A stretch of DNA of 64,000 bases, from assembly GCF_018294505.1 (NCBI RefSeq), contig NC_057808.1, positions 351,361,494 through 351,425,493 of the forward strand, written 5' to 3'. Positions 55,281-64,000 of this stretch are shown piece by piece. The translations under genes were made by a program, and so were the position numbers. Source of the DNA: Triticum aestivum (taxonomy: Eukaryota; Streptophyta; Magnoliopsida; Poales; Poaceae). A model generated the notes under the pieces. It saw nothing but the letters and a program-made list of their open reading frames with translations. It was not told the DNA's origin and searched no databases. Numbering within the stretch: the stretch's first letter is position 1; each line of letters begins with the position of its first letter.

Positions 55281-56573
55281 ACAATGATGGTAAGTGTCAC
55301 CATTAAGAAAGCTCGACTTGTCGTTAAGATGTTTTCCGACAAGTTCAAGGAGTTGAGTGCGATGAGACTTTCTCACTCGTAGCGATGCTAAGAGTCTGTT
55401 GGAATTATATTAGCAGTTACTGCATTATTTATGAAATCTTGCAGATAGGATGTCAAAACATTGTTTCCTCGACGATTTTCTTGAGGAAAGTTTGTATGTG
55501 ATACAACCAGAAGGTTTTGTCAATCCTGAAAGATGCTAACAAGTATGCAAAGCTCCAGCAATCCTTCTAAGGACTGGAGTAAACATCTCGGAGTTGGAAT
55601 GTACGCTTTGATGAGATGATCAAAGATTTTGGGTTTATACAAAGTTTATGAGAAACTTGTATTTCCAAAGAAGTGAGTGGGAGCACTATAGAATTTTTGA
55701 TGAGTATATGTTGTTAACATATTGTTGATCAGAAATGATGTAGAATTTCTGGAAAGCATACAGGGTTATTTGAAAAGTGTTTTTCAATGGAAACCCTGGA
55801 TTAAGCTACTTGAACATTGAGCATCAAGATCTATAAGGATAGATCAAAAACGCTTAATAGTACTTTCAAATGAATACATACCGTGACAGGATTTTGAAGG
55901 AGTTCAAAATAGATCAACAAAGAAGGAGTTCTTGGCTGTGTTACAAGGTGTGAGTATTGAGTAAGACTCAAGACCTGACCACGGCAGAAGAGAGAGAAAG
56001 GACAAAGGTCGTCCCCTATGCTTTGGACGTAGGCTCTACAATATGCTATGCTGTGTACCGCACCTGAAGTGTGCCTTGCCATGAGTTAGTCAAGGGGTAC
56101 AATAGTGATCCGGGAATGGATCACATGACAGCGGTCGAACTTATCCTTAGTATCTAGTGGACTAAGGAATATTCTCAATTATGGAGGTGGAAAAGGAGTT
56201 CGTCGTAAAGGGTTACGTCGATGCAAACTTTGACACTAATCCGGATGACTCTGAGTAGTAAACCGGATTCGTATAGTAGAGCAGTTATTTGGAATAGCTC
56301 CAAGTAGCGCGTGGTAGCTGCATCTACAAGATGACATAGAGATTTCTAAAGCACACACGGATCTGAATGTTGCAGACCCGTTGACTAAAACCTCTCTCGT
56401 AAGCATAACATGATCAAACCCTAGAACTCATTGAGTGTTAATCACATGGTGATATGAACTAGATTATTGACTCTAGTAAACTCTTGGGTATTAGTCACAT
56501 GGCGATGTGAATTTTGAGTGTTAATCACATGGTGATGTGAACTAGATTATTGACTCTAGTGCAAGTGGGACAC

Positions 56574-57390
56574 TGTTGGAAATATGCCCTAGAGGCAATA
56601 ATAAAATGGTTATTATTGTATTTCCTTGTTCATGATAATTGTCTATTGTTCATGCTATAATTGTATTAACTGGAAACCGTAATACATGTGCGAATACATA
56701 GACCACAACATGTCCCTAGTAAGCCTCTAGTTGACTAGCTCGTTGATCAATAGATGGTTATGGTTTCCTGACCATGGACATTGGATGTCATTGATAACGG
56801 GATCACATCATTAGGAGAATGATGTGATGGACAAGACCCAATGCTAAGCATAGCACAAGATCGTGTAGTTCGTTTGCTAAGAGCTTTTCTAATGTCAAGT
56901 ATCGTTTCCTTAGACCATGAGATTGTGCAACTCCCGGATACTGTAGGAATGCTTTGGGTGTACCAAACGTCACAACGTAACTGGGTGGCTATAAAGGTGC
57001 ACTACAGGTATCTCCGAAAGTGTCTGTTGGGTTGGCACGAATCGAGACTGGGATTTGTCACTCCGTATGACGGAGAGGTATCTCTGGGCCCACTCGGTAA
57101 TGCATCATCATAATGAGCTCAATGTGACTAATGAGTTAGCCACGGGATCATGCGTTACAGAACGAGTAAAGAGACTTGCCGGTAACGAGATTGAATGAGG
57201 TATTGGGATACCGACGATCGAATCTCGGGCAAGTAACATACCGATAGACAAAGGGAATTGTATACGGGATTGATTGAATCCCCGACATCGTGGTTCATCC
57301 AATGAGATCATCGTGGAACATGTGGGAACCAATATGGGTATCCAGATCCCGCTATTGGTTATTGGCCGGAGAGTTGTCTCGGTCATGTCT
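56574..57390 (+). repeat. 3' LTR of Angela-2, first 817 bp
   Basis: Begins TGTTGGAAATATGCCC after the purine tract GCAAGTGGGACAC. It breaks off at GGTCATGTCT, where the intact LTR would continue into GCATGGTTCCCGAACC. Confidence 0.9.
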
Positions 57391-58825
57391 TGTAGCGACC
57401 AGACCTCAAATGGCCTGTGCTGCTGTGCACCAGTGTCATCCCTGGATCAGTAATGCTGACACGCACAGTACAAATGGAGGATTTATACCAGAGTAGCAAT
57501 CACACACTTATTACATCGAATATCTCCAAAGAGATTAAGTATGATAAACATGGCTTAAGGCCATCTAACACGATAACAGCGGAAGACTTGGAAGATAAGT
57601 GAGTCCATCACTCCAGCGGCATCACTGAGTATAAGACCACGACCTAAGGCATCTTACTCGACGTCTGAAAAGTCTGCAACATGAAACGTTGCAGCCCAAA
57701 AACGGGTCAGCACATAGAATATGCTGGCAATGTAACACATAGAGAACAATGAATAATAACAATGCTATACTACATGCATATATGGCTGGTGGAAAGCTCT
57801 ATGGTTACAGTTTTTGCGAAAAGCCAATTTTATCCTACTTCAAAGGAATAAGTTTTATTTAACTATCATGGTGGTTGTGAAACATTGAGATGGTTGACAG
57901 CATCTCAATCCCAATTAAAAAGTCATCAATAACCCAACAAAATTAATTAGTAGTAACATAGTGATGAGATTCACATGATAATCCAAGTACTAGATACTCA
58001 AGTTGTCCATAACCGGGGACACGGCTAATCATGATTAGTTTGTACACTCTGCAGAGGTTTGTGCACTTTTCCCCACAAGACTTGATCTCCTCCGTTGGAT
58101 TACTCGCACTACATGGTGTTTGAGTAACGGATGACCAAGACACAGTCTTTCAGAAGTGTTTGCACCTTACGTATGGGTAGACAGTTACACCTACTTTCCC
58201 CTACATCTGCTAGTCTACCACTGTAAGAGTTCACACAACTTAGTCAACTATGCTAGAGCCCATAATAGCTTGCGGCTGCACACGGAAGTTTCTAGCATGA
58301 ATAATCTCATGATCCCTTTGAACCTGGGTGGCGGTCCAAAAGAAAAACAGGCAATCCTGGAATACCCAGGTACCTCAATCCACCCAGATGTGAGTTTAAG
58401 TTGCCACCTTAAGTAAACCATTAATTAACAATCTCACATCTGTCATGAATTTCACTCAAACCCAATCCACGTCTACGAGCATAGCATGGCAATAGTAAAA
58501 GCAACGTAGAAGTAACTCCCAAGGGTTTGTATAGAAAACAGGTAATAGGTTCTACCTCAACTACTTCCCAATACCCACAATTTAATTAGATCCTAATTAT
58601 GCAAGTGTTTGAGGAAAACAGATCTAATGCAATAAAAACTGGGTATGAACGGGATATGATCAAAGTGTTACTTGCCTTGCTGATGATCCGCAAAACCTAG
58701 CGATTCGAAGTAACAAGCGGCACACTCCGGGTACTCTATCGCAAACAAACAAGCATACAATCAGTACTCATCTAATGCACAGGTAAAACTCGAATGAAAG
58801 ATCCAACCAGAAAGTTCAACTTAAG

Positions 58826-59720
58826 NNNNNNNNNNNNNNNNNNNNNNNNNNNNNNNNNNNNNNNNNNNNNNNNNNNNNNNNNNNNNNNNNNNNNNNNNNN
58901 NNNNNNNNNNNNNNNNNNNNNNNNNNNNNNNNNNNNNNNNNNNNNNNNNNNNNNNNNNNNNNNNNNNNNNNNNNNNNNNNNNNNNNNNNNNNNNNNNNNN
59001 NNNNNNNNNNNNNNNNNNNNNNNNNNNNNNNNNNNNNNNNNNNNNNNNNNNNNNNNNNNNNNNNNNNNNNNNNNNNNNNNNNNNNNNNNNNNNNNNNNNN
59101 NNNNNNNNNNNNNNNNNNNNNNNNNNNNNNNNNNNNNNNNNNNNNNNNNNNNNNNNNNNNNNNNNNNNNNNNNNNNNNNNNNNNNNNNNNNNNNNNNNNN
59201 NNNNNNNNNNNNNNNNNNNNNNNNNNNNNNNNNNNNNNNNNNNNNNNNNNNNNNNNNNNNNNNNNNNNNNNNNNNNNNNNNNNNNNNNNNNNNNNNNNNN
59301 NNNNNNNNNNNNNNNNNNNNNNNNNNNNNNNNNNNNNNNNNNNNNNNNNNNNNNNNNNNNNNNNNNNNNNNNNNNNNNNNNNNNNNNNNNNNNNNNNNNN
59401 NNNNNNNNNNNNNNNNNNNNNNNNNNNNNNNNNNNNNNNNNNNNNNNNNNNNNNNNNNNNNNNNNNNNNNNNNNNNNNNNNNNNNNNNNNNNNNNNNNNN
59501 NNNNNNNNNNNNNNNNNNNNNNNNNNNNNNNNNNNNNNNNNNNNNNNNNNNNNNNNNNNNNNNNNNNNNNNNNNNNNNNNNNNNNNNNNNNNNNNNNNNN
59601 NNNNNNNNNNNNNNNNNNNNNNNNNNNNNNNNNNNNNNNNNNNNNNNNNNNNNNNNNNNNNNNNNNNNNNNNNNNNNNNNNNNNNNNNNNNNNNNNNNNN
59701 NNNNNNNNNNNNNNNNNNNN
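58826..59720. other. Assembly gap (895 N)
   Basis: Unknown sequence inside the LTR. The right edge is very GC-rich (GGCGGCGATG repeats), a likely cause of the gap. Reading frames drawn across it are meaningless. Confidence 1.
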
Positions 59721-59773
59721 GGCGGCGATGAGTGCGGGCGGCGGCGGCGATGTGAGGAAAGAGAGGGGGGCGC

Positions 59774-59784
59774 GGTATTTAAGG
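59774..59784 (-). promoter_or_regulatory. TATA-like box in the Tekay-type LTR
   Basis: The minus strand reads CCTTAAATACCGCG in a GC-rich LTR stretch, a plausible core promoter for the element RNA. It is about 630 bp into the LTR. Confidence 0.45.
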
Positions 59785-60405
59785 AGGGGGGTCCGGCGGC
59801 TTGGGGGAGGGGGCAAGCCGAGCGGGGAGGCTCGTGGCCATGGCGGACACGGCGACGGCGGCGATCCCGTGCGGGAAGAGGAGAGGCGCGAGGCGGGCCG
59901 TCGGCTGGGCCTTTGGCCCAGTCGGCGCGCGGGCGTTTTTTTTAAATAAGTTCCACGGAAAATAATACGTAGAAAAATAAATAAAAATTAAAAAAATATG
60001 AAATAAATTTTCCCCGTCTAGTTAGAAAATCTAGAATAGGGTGAACATTTTTATAATCAAAAATAAATATTTTTAAAATATGAAATATTTTTAATGCAAT
60101 AAAAATTGCAAATAAAATCCAAATAATGATTTTAACATTTTTCCTCCAGTATTTCAATTGTTTTGGAGAAGTCATATTTTCTCCTCTCGTTTATTTAAAA
60201 TGAAATATTTTTCCGGGGAGAAAAATAATTAAAACCACAATCCTCGTTTGAAAATCAAATTTGAAAATTCGAGAAAACCCCCAACTCTCTCCGAGGGTCC
60301 TTGAGTTGCGTAGGATTTATCGAGGATTTGTCAAAATGCAACAAAACATGATATGCAATGATGATCTATGTAAAACATTCCAAATTGAAAATTTGGGATG
60401 TTACA

Positions 60406-60420
60406 AACCTACCCCCCTTA
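60406..60420 (-). other. Polypurine tract of the Tekay-type element
   Basis: The minus strand reads TAAGGGGGGTAGGTT directly before the LTR start TGTAAC. The pol stop codon TAA (60420-60418) forms its first bases, so coding sequence and priming site overlap. Confidence 0.75.
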
Positions 60421-63400
60421 AGATGAATCTCGCCCTCGAGATTCGGGTTGGCTAGAAAACAGGTGGGAGTGGTTTTTCTGTAGATCTTCCTCTCGCTCCC
60501 AGGTGGCTTCATCCTCCGTGTGGTGACTCCACTGGACTTTGCAAAACTTGATAACCTTGCTGCGGGTAACTCGGCTAGCATACTCGAGAATCTTCACTGG
60601 TTTCTCCTCATAAGTCAAATCACTTTCCAACTGAATCGCTTCCAGTGGCACAGTATCTCTCAGTGGTATCTCAGCCATCTCTGCGTGGCACTTCTTCAAC
60701 TGCGAAACGTGAAATACATCATGAACTCCAGACAATCCTTTGGGCAATTCTAGCTTGTAAGCAACTTCTCCCATACGTTCCAACACTCTGTATGGTCCGA
60801 TAAAACGGGGCGCTAACTTTCCTTTAACTCCAAAGCGCTTCACTCCTCGAAGTGGTGATACTCGAAGATACACTCTGTCTCCGACTTCGTGAACGGTCTC
60901 CTTTCGTTTAGAATCAGCGTAACTCTTCTGCCTGGACTGGGCTACCTTGAGCCTATCGCGAATCATCCTCACTTTCTGTTCGGACTCCTTAATCAAATCT
61001 GGTCCAAACAACTGACGGTCTCCAACTTCGTCCCATAACAACGGTGTTCTACACCTCCTTCCGTACAAGGCTTCGAAAGGGGCCATCTTCAAACTGGTTT
61101 GATAACTGTTGTTATACGAAAACTCCGCATATGGCAAATTGTCGTCCCAACTAGATCCATAATCTAGTGCACATGCTCTCAACATGTCCTCCAAAATCTG
61201 GTTGACTCTCTCGGTCTGTCCATCTGTCTGTGGGTGAAATGTTGTACTAAATTCCAGCCTGGTTCCCAACGTTTCATGTAACTGCTTCCAAAACTTCGAG
61301 GTAAATTGGGTTCCTCTGTCTGATACAATGGTCCTCGGAACTCCATGCAAACATACGATCATGGTCATGTATATCTTTGCCAACTTAGCACCGGTGTAAG
61401 TGGTCTTCACTGGAATGAAATGAGCCACTTTCGTCAATCGGTCGACTACAACCCATATTGAGTCATAGCCTGATCGAGTCCTGGGTAATCCTGTGATAAA
61501 ATCCATGCCTATTTTATCCCACTTCCATTCGGGTATCGGCAATGGCTGTAGCAATCCTGCTGGCTTCTGATGCTCTGCCTTCACTCTCTGACATACATCA
61601 CAAACTGCTACATACTCCACAATATCCTTCTTCATTCCGGTCCACCAGAAAGTATTCTTCAAATCCAAATACATCTTGGTATTCCCTGGGTGAATCGAGT
61701 ACGGTGAATCATGGGCTTCTTGCAAAATCAACTTCCTGATCTCCGGATCATTTGGCACGTATACGCGGTCCTCGAACCATAAGGTATCGTGCTCATCCTC
61801 ACGAAATCCCTTGGCTTTTCCTTTGCTCATCTTCTCCTTTATCTCTTCAATCTCCTTGTCTGTCTTCTGAGCTTCTCTGATCCTTTCCATCAAGGTAGAC
61901 TGAATCTCCAATGTCGCTAAATAGCCTCTTGGGACTATCTCCAAACATAGCTCGCGTAGGTCCTCGGCTAACTCCTGAGGTAACTCTCCGGTCATGAGGG
62001 TGTTGATATGACTCTTGCGGCTCAACGCGTCTGCTACTACGTTAGCCTTTCCAGGGTGATAATGCAATCTCATATCATAATCCTTGATGAGCTCCAACCA
62101 TCTCCTCTGTCTGAGATTTAACTCCTTCTGCGTGAAAATGTACTTCAAACTCTTGTGATCCGTGTACACCTCACAATGGTTTCCGATGAGAAAATGTCTC
62201 CATGTCTTCAAAGCATGCACCACGGCTGCTAATTCCAAATCGTGCGTAGCATAATTCTTCTCATGGGGTTTAAGTTGTCGTGAAGCATATGACACAACTC
62301 TTCCTTCCTGCATAAGCACTGCTCCAAGTCCTCGACGAGAAGCGTCACAATAAACTTCATAGTCCTTGCGTTGATCTGGCAGAATCAACACTGGTGAGGT
62401 AACCAATCGTTTCTTCAACTCTTGGAAACTAGCTTCACATTCCTCAGTCCAATTGAATTTGGTGTCCTTCTTCAATAGCTCAGTCATGGGCTTAGCAATC
62501 CTTGAGAAATTCTCAATAAACCTCCGGTAGTATCCTGCAAGTCCAAGAAAACTCCGGATTTCTCCAACTGTCGCGGGTGATTCCCAACTTGTCACTGTGT
62601 CAACCTTGGCAAGGTCTACTGCTATTCCTTCTCTAGAAATAACATGTCCAAGGAATCCAACTTCCTTCAACCAAAACTCACATTTGCTGAACTTGGCGTA
62701 TAACTGATGTTCTCTGAGCTTCTCAAGTACCAACCGTAAATGCTCCTCATGCTCTTCTTCATCCTTGGAAAAGATTAAAATATCATCAATGAACACCACG
62801 ACGAACTTATCCAAAAACTCCATAAACACTTTGTTCATCAGGTTCATGAAATAGGCCGGTGTGTTAGTCAGTCCAAATGACATAACGGTATACTCATACA
62901 ATCCATATCTGGTGGTAAATGCCGTCTTAGGTATATCCTGCTCTCGAATCTTTAACTGATGGTATCCTGATCGTAGATCGATCTTGGAAAATACTTTAGC
63001 TCCTTGCAGGCGGTCAAACAAATCGTTGATCATCGGCAGTGGGTACTTGTTTTTGATGGTCACTTCATTCAATCCTCGGTAATCAACAACCATCCTTAGT
63101 GATCCATCTTTCTTCTCCACTAGAAGTACTGGTGATCCCCAAGGTGACGAACTTGGGCGAATATAGCCTTTATCCAGTAACTCCTTGATCTGCTTCTTAA
63201 TTTCCTCCAAATCCTTTGCGGGCATCCTGTACGGTCTCTTAGATATTGGCCCTGTGCCTGGCAAAAGTTCAATCAAGAACTCAATGTCTCTATCCGGTGG
63301 CATGCCTGGCAACTCTTCTGGAAATACATCCGGATAGTCCTTCACCACTGGTACTTCCTCCTGTACAACTCCTGATAAGGAATTCACTTGAGTCCTCTTC

Positions 63401-63999
63401 GGCATATGCCGGGATACATACTTGATCCTTTTTCCTTCCGGGGTGGTAAGCAAAATCGTCTTGCTGGCGCAATCGTTGTTTCCTCCATACAACGATAGCC
63501 AATCCATTCCCAAAATCACATCCAAACCTTGCGATTCCAAAACAATGAGGTCTGAGGGGAAAACATGCCTACCAATGGCCAATGGTATCTGAAAACATCC
63601 TTGGGTGGCCATATACTCTGCTCCTGGCGAGGTTACTAACATAGGGTTTCTGAGAACTTTGGTGGACATCTTAAACTTATTCACGAATCCCCTTGATATG
63701 TATGAATGCGATGCACCAGTATCGAAAAGAACAGTTGCAGTAAATGACTTAACCAAAAACTTACCTATTACTGCATCAGGCTGAGCTTCAACCTCCTCCA
63801 CGCTCACGTGGTTCACATGTCCTTTGTTGAACGGGTTCGGCTTCTTCCCAGAGCTTCCATTGCCATTTCCATTTTGGGCTTCAGGACATTCATTTGCATA
63901 ATGTCCATTCTTCTGGCACTTAAAACAAGTGACTTGGCTCAGGTCCCTCTTGGCTGGGGTAGATGGGTTGGTGCGGTTCTGTCTGTTGCTTCCTCCATT
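60418..63999 (-). CDS. pol: Gag end and Pol polyprotein with chromodomain, apparently intact, 5' end outside window
   Basis: The frame is open from the window edge to TAA at 60418. It starts with the nucleocapsid knuckle '[14 protein letters not shown]' (CCHC). Counted from the GTG at 63816: protease DTGA at 32-35; RT with FIDD at 342-345; RNase H with D490, E528, D553, D596; integrase zinc residues H702, H709, C739, C742 and core D772, D833, E869, exactly 35 residues between the last two; then a conserved '[19 protein letters not shown]' segment and a C-terminal chromodomain at about 1070-1121 ('[19 protein letters not shown]', '[18 protein letters not shown]'). The chromodomain at the end of integrase marks chromoviruses and may guide insertion by histone binding. 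No stop or frameshift seen, all catalytic residues kept. Confidence 0.92.
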   Translation of the reverse strand, partial: NGGSNRQNRTNPSTPAKRDLSQVTCFKCQKNGHYANECPEAQNGNGNGSSGKKPNPFNKGHVNHVSVEEVEAQPDAVIGKFLVKSFTATVLFDTGASHSYISRGFVNKFKMSTKVLRNPMLVTSPGAEYMATQGCFQIPLAIGRHVFPSDLIVLESQGLDVILGMDWLSLYGGNNDCASKTILLTTPEGKRIKYVSRHMPKRTQVNSLSGVVQEEVPVVKDYPDVFPEELPGMPPDRDIEFLIELLPGTGPISKRPYRMPAKDLEEIKKQIKELLDKGYIRPSSSPWGSPVLLVEKKDGSLRMVVDYRGLNEVTIKNKYPLPMINDLFDRLQGAKVFSKIDLRSGYHQLKIREQDIPKTAFTTRYGLYEYTVMSFGLTNTPAYFMNLMNKVFMEFLDKFVVVFIDDILIFSKDEEEHEEHLRLVLEKLREHQLYAKFSKCEFWLKEVGFLGHVISREGIAVDLAKVDTVTSWESPATVGEIRSFLGLAGYYRRFIENFSRIAKPMTELLKKDTKFNWTEECEASFQELKKRLVTSPVLILPDQRKDYEVYCDASRRGLGAVLMQEGRVVSYASRQLKPHEKNYATHDLELAAVVHALKTWRHFLIGNHCEVYTDHKSLKYIFTQKELNLRQRRWLELIKDYDMRLHYHPGKANVVADALSRKSHINTLMTGELPQELAEDLRELCLEIVPRGYLATLEIQSTLMERIREAQKTDKEIEEIKEKMSKGKAKGFREDEHDTLWFEDRVYVPNDPEIRKLILQEAHDSPYSIHPGNTKMYLDLKNTFWWTGMKKDIVEYVAVCDVCQRVKAEHQKPAGLLQPLPIPEWKWDKIGMDFITGLPRTRSGYDSIWVVVDRLTKVAHFIPVKTTYTGAKLAKIYMTMIVCLHGVPRTIVSDRGTQFTSKFWKQLHETLGTRLEFSTTFHPQTDGQTERVNQILEDMLRACALDYGSSWDDNLPYAEFSYNNSYQTSLKMAPFEALYGRRCRTPLLWDEVGDRQLFGPDLIKESEQKVRMIRDRLKVAQSRQKSYADSKRKETVHEVGDRVYLRVSPLRGVKRFGVKGKLAPRFIGPYRVLERMGEVAYKLELPKGLSGVHDVFHVSQLKKCHAEMAEIPLRDTVPLEAIQLESDLTYEEKPVKILEYASRVTRSKVIKFCKVQWSHHTEDEATWEREEDLQKNHSHLFSSQPESRGRDSS

Positions 64000-64000
64000 C

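Larger units (their letters stand above)
51641..56440 (+). pseudogene. pol: Decayed pol of Angela-2 with internal duplication
   Basis: Same fragments as Angela-1, but the part from just after the zinc knuckle to the reverse transcriptase start is present twice. Recognisable pieces: pre-integrase 51852-52166 and again 53637-53915 ('LNLNNCYLVFALSIDMIG' in the first); integrase end near 52930 and 54716; 'EVMLLDNNEPTSYGEAM' near 53300 and 55085. RT and RNase H remnants then follow once, near 55640-56300. Confidence 0.8.
47840..57390 (+). mobile_element. Angela-2, WIS-like Copia element, cut in its 3' LTR
   Basis: Intact 5' LTR, a 6.96 kb internal region with a 1.78 kb tandem duplication, and the first 817 bp of the 3' LTR, where a minus-strand Gypsy inserted at 57391. 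The LTR start differs from Angela-1 ('ATTGTATTAACTGGAAACCG'), so this is a different subfamily. Left flank is CTCAC (47835-47839). No intact frame. Confidence 0.92.
57391..60405 (-). repeat. 3' LTR of the Tekay-type element (about 3.0 kb, with gap)
   Basis: On the minus strand it starts TGTAACATCCC at 60405, directly after the polypurine tract, and ends GGTCGCTACA at 57391. Length includes 895 unknown bases. Confidence 0.85.
57391..64000 (-). mobile_element. Tekay/Del-type chromovirus Gypsy element, minus strand, 3' part
   Basis: On the minus strand the order is gag end, protease, RT, RNase H, integrase, chromodomain, polypurine tract, LTR. The 5' end lies beyond base 64000. It sits in the 3' LTR of Angela-2 and is the innermost insertion seen. 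Left flank is TGTCT (57386-57390). Confidence 0.88.

Noticed and set aside
58794..59945. Long frames on both strands across the N stretch
   Set aside because: Unknown bases cannot be translated; nothing supports them.

Overview
The window is a block of nested transposable elements from a large grass genome, most likely a Triticeae species (wheat, goatgrass or barley group). The strongest clue is two copies of the Angela/WIS/BARE1-type Copia family, whose ~1.78 kb LTRs begin TGTTGGAAATATGCCC and end CCCCAACA. Two families of Tat-lineage Ty3/Gypsy elements and one Tekay/Del-type chromovirus accompany them. I see no intact cellular gene, rRNA, tRNA or CRISPR array. Element names are from memory; boundaries, target-site duplications (TSDs) and reading frames are read from the sequence.

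Layout. (1) 1-6172: the 3' part of a Tat-type Gypsy element (A1) with gag, no pol, a decayed antisense gene and a 479 bp 3' LTR. (2) 6173-6799 and 25228-29791: an old host layer, probably a LINE whose ORF1 and endonuclease region are visible, with two extra ORFs upstream of ORF1. (3) 6800-25227: a tandem Gypsy array (family B), LTR-internal-LTR-truncated internal-truncated LTR, flanked as a whole by one TSD (GCAAC), inserted in the host layer. (4) 28630-29513: a solo LTR with TSD TGCCT inside LINE ORF2. (5) 29792-30212: the start of an antisense Copia LTR in the LINE. (6) 30213-38555 and 47293-47839: a second family A Gypsy element (A2) inside that Copia LTR, with a decayed gag-pol and an antisense gene. 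(7) 38556-47292: Angela-1, complete with TSD CCATC, inside an exon of A2's antisense gene. (8) 47840-57390: Angela-2, 547 bp further on, with an internal 1.78 kb tandem duplication. (9) 57391-64000: a minus-strand Tekay-type element inside the Angela-2 3' LTR, with an apparently intact pol with chromodomain; 895 Ns lie in its LTR.

Function. Family B encodes gag, protease, reverse transcriptase, a degenerate gypsy RNase H, a second archaeal-type RNase H and integrase on the plus strand. Between integrase and the 3' LTR lies a separate gene on the opposite strand. In family B this gene shows six exons joined by GT-AG introns whose phases all match, and a TATA-like box about 140 bp upstream of its ATG. 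The same antisense arrangement is seen in A1 and A2. This antisense gene is the most interesting system in the window; antisense extra ORFs are known in Tat/Retand elements, but its function is not.

Because the insertions are nested, the right-hand parts of Angela-2, A2, the Copia LTR and the LINE should lie beyond base 64000 in reverse order. That is a direct test of this reading.
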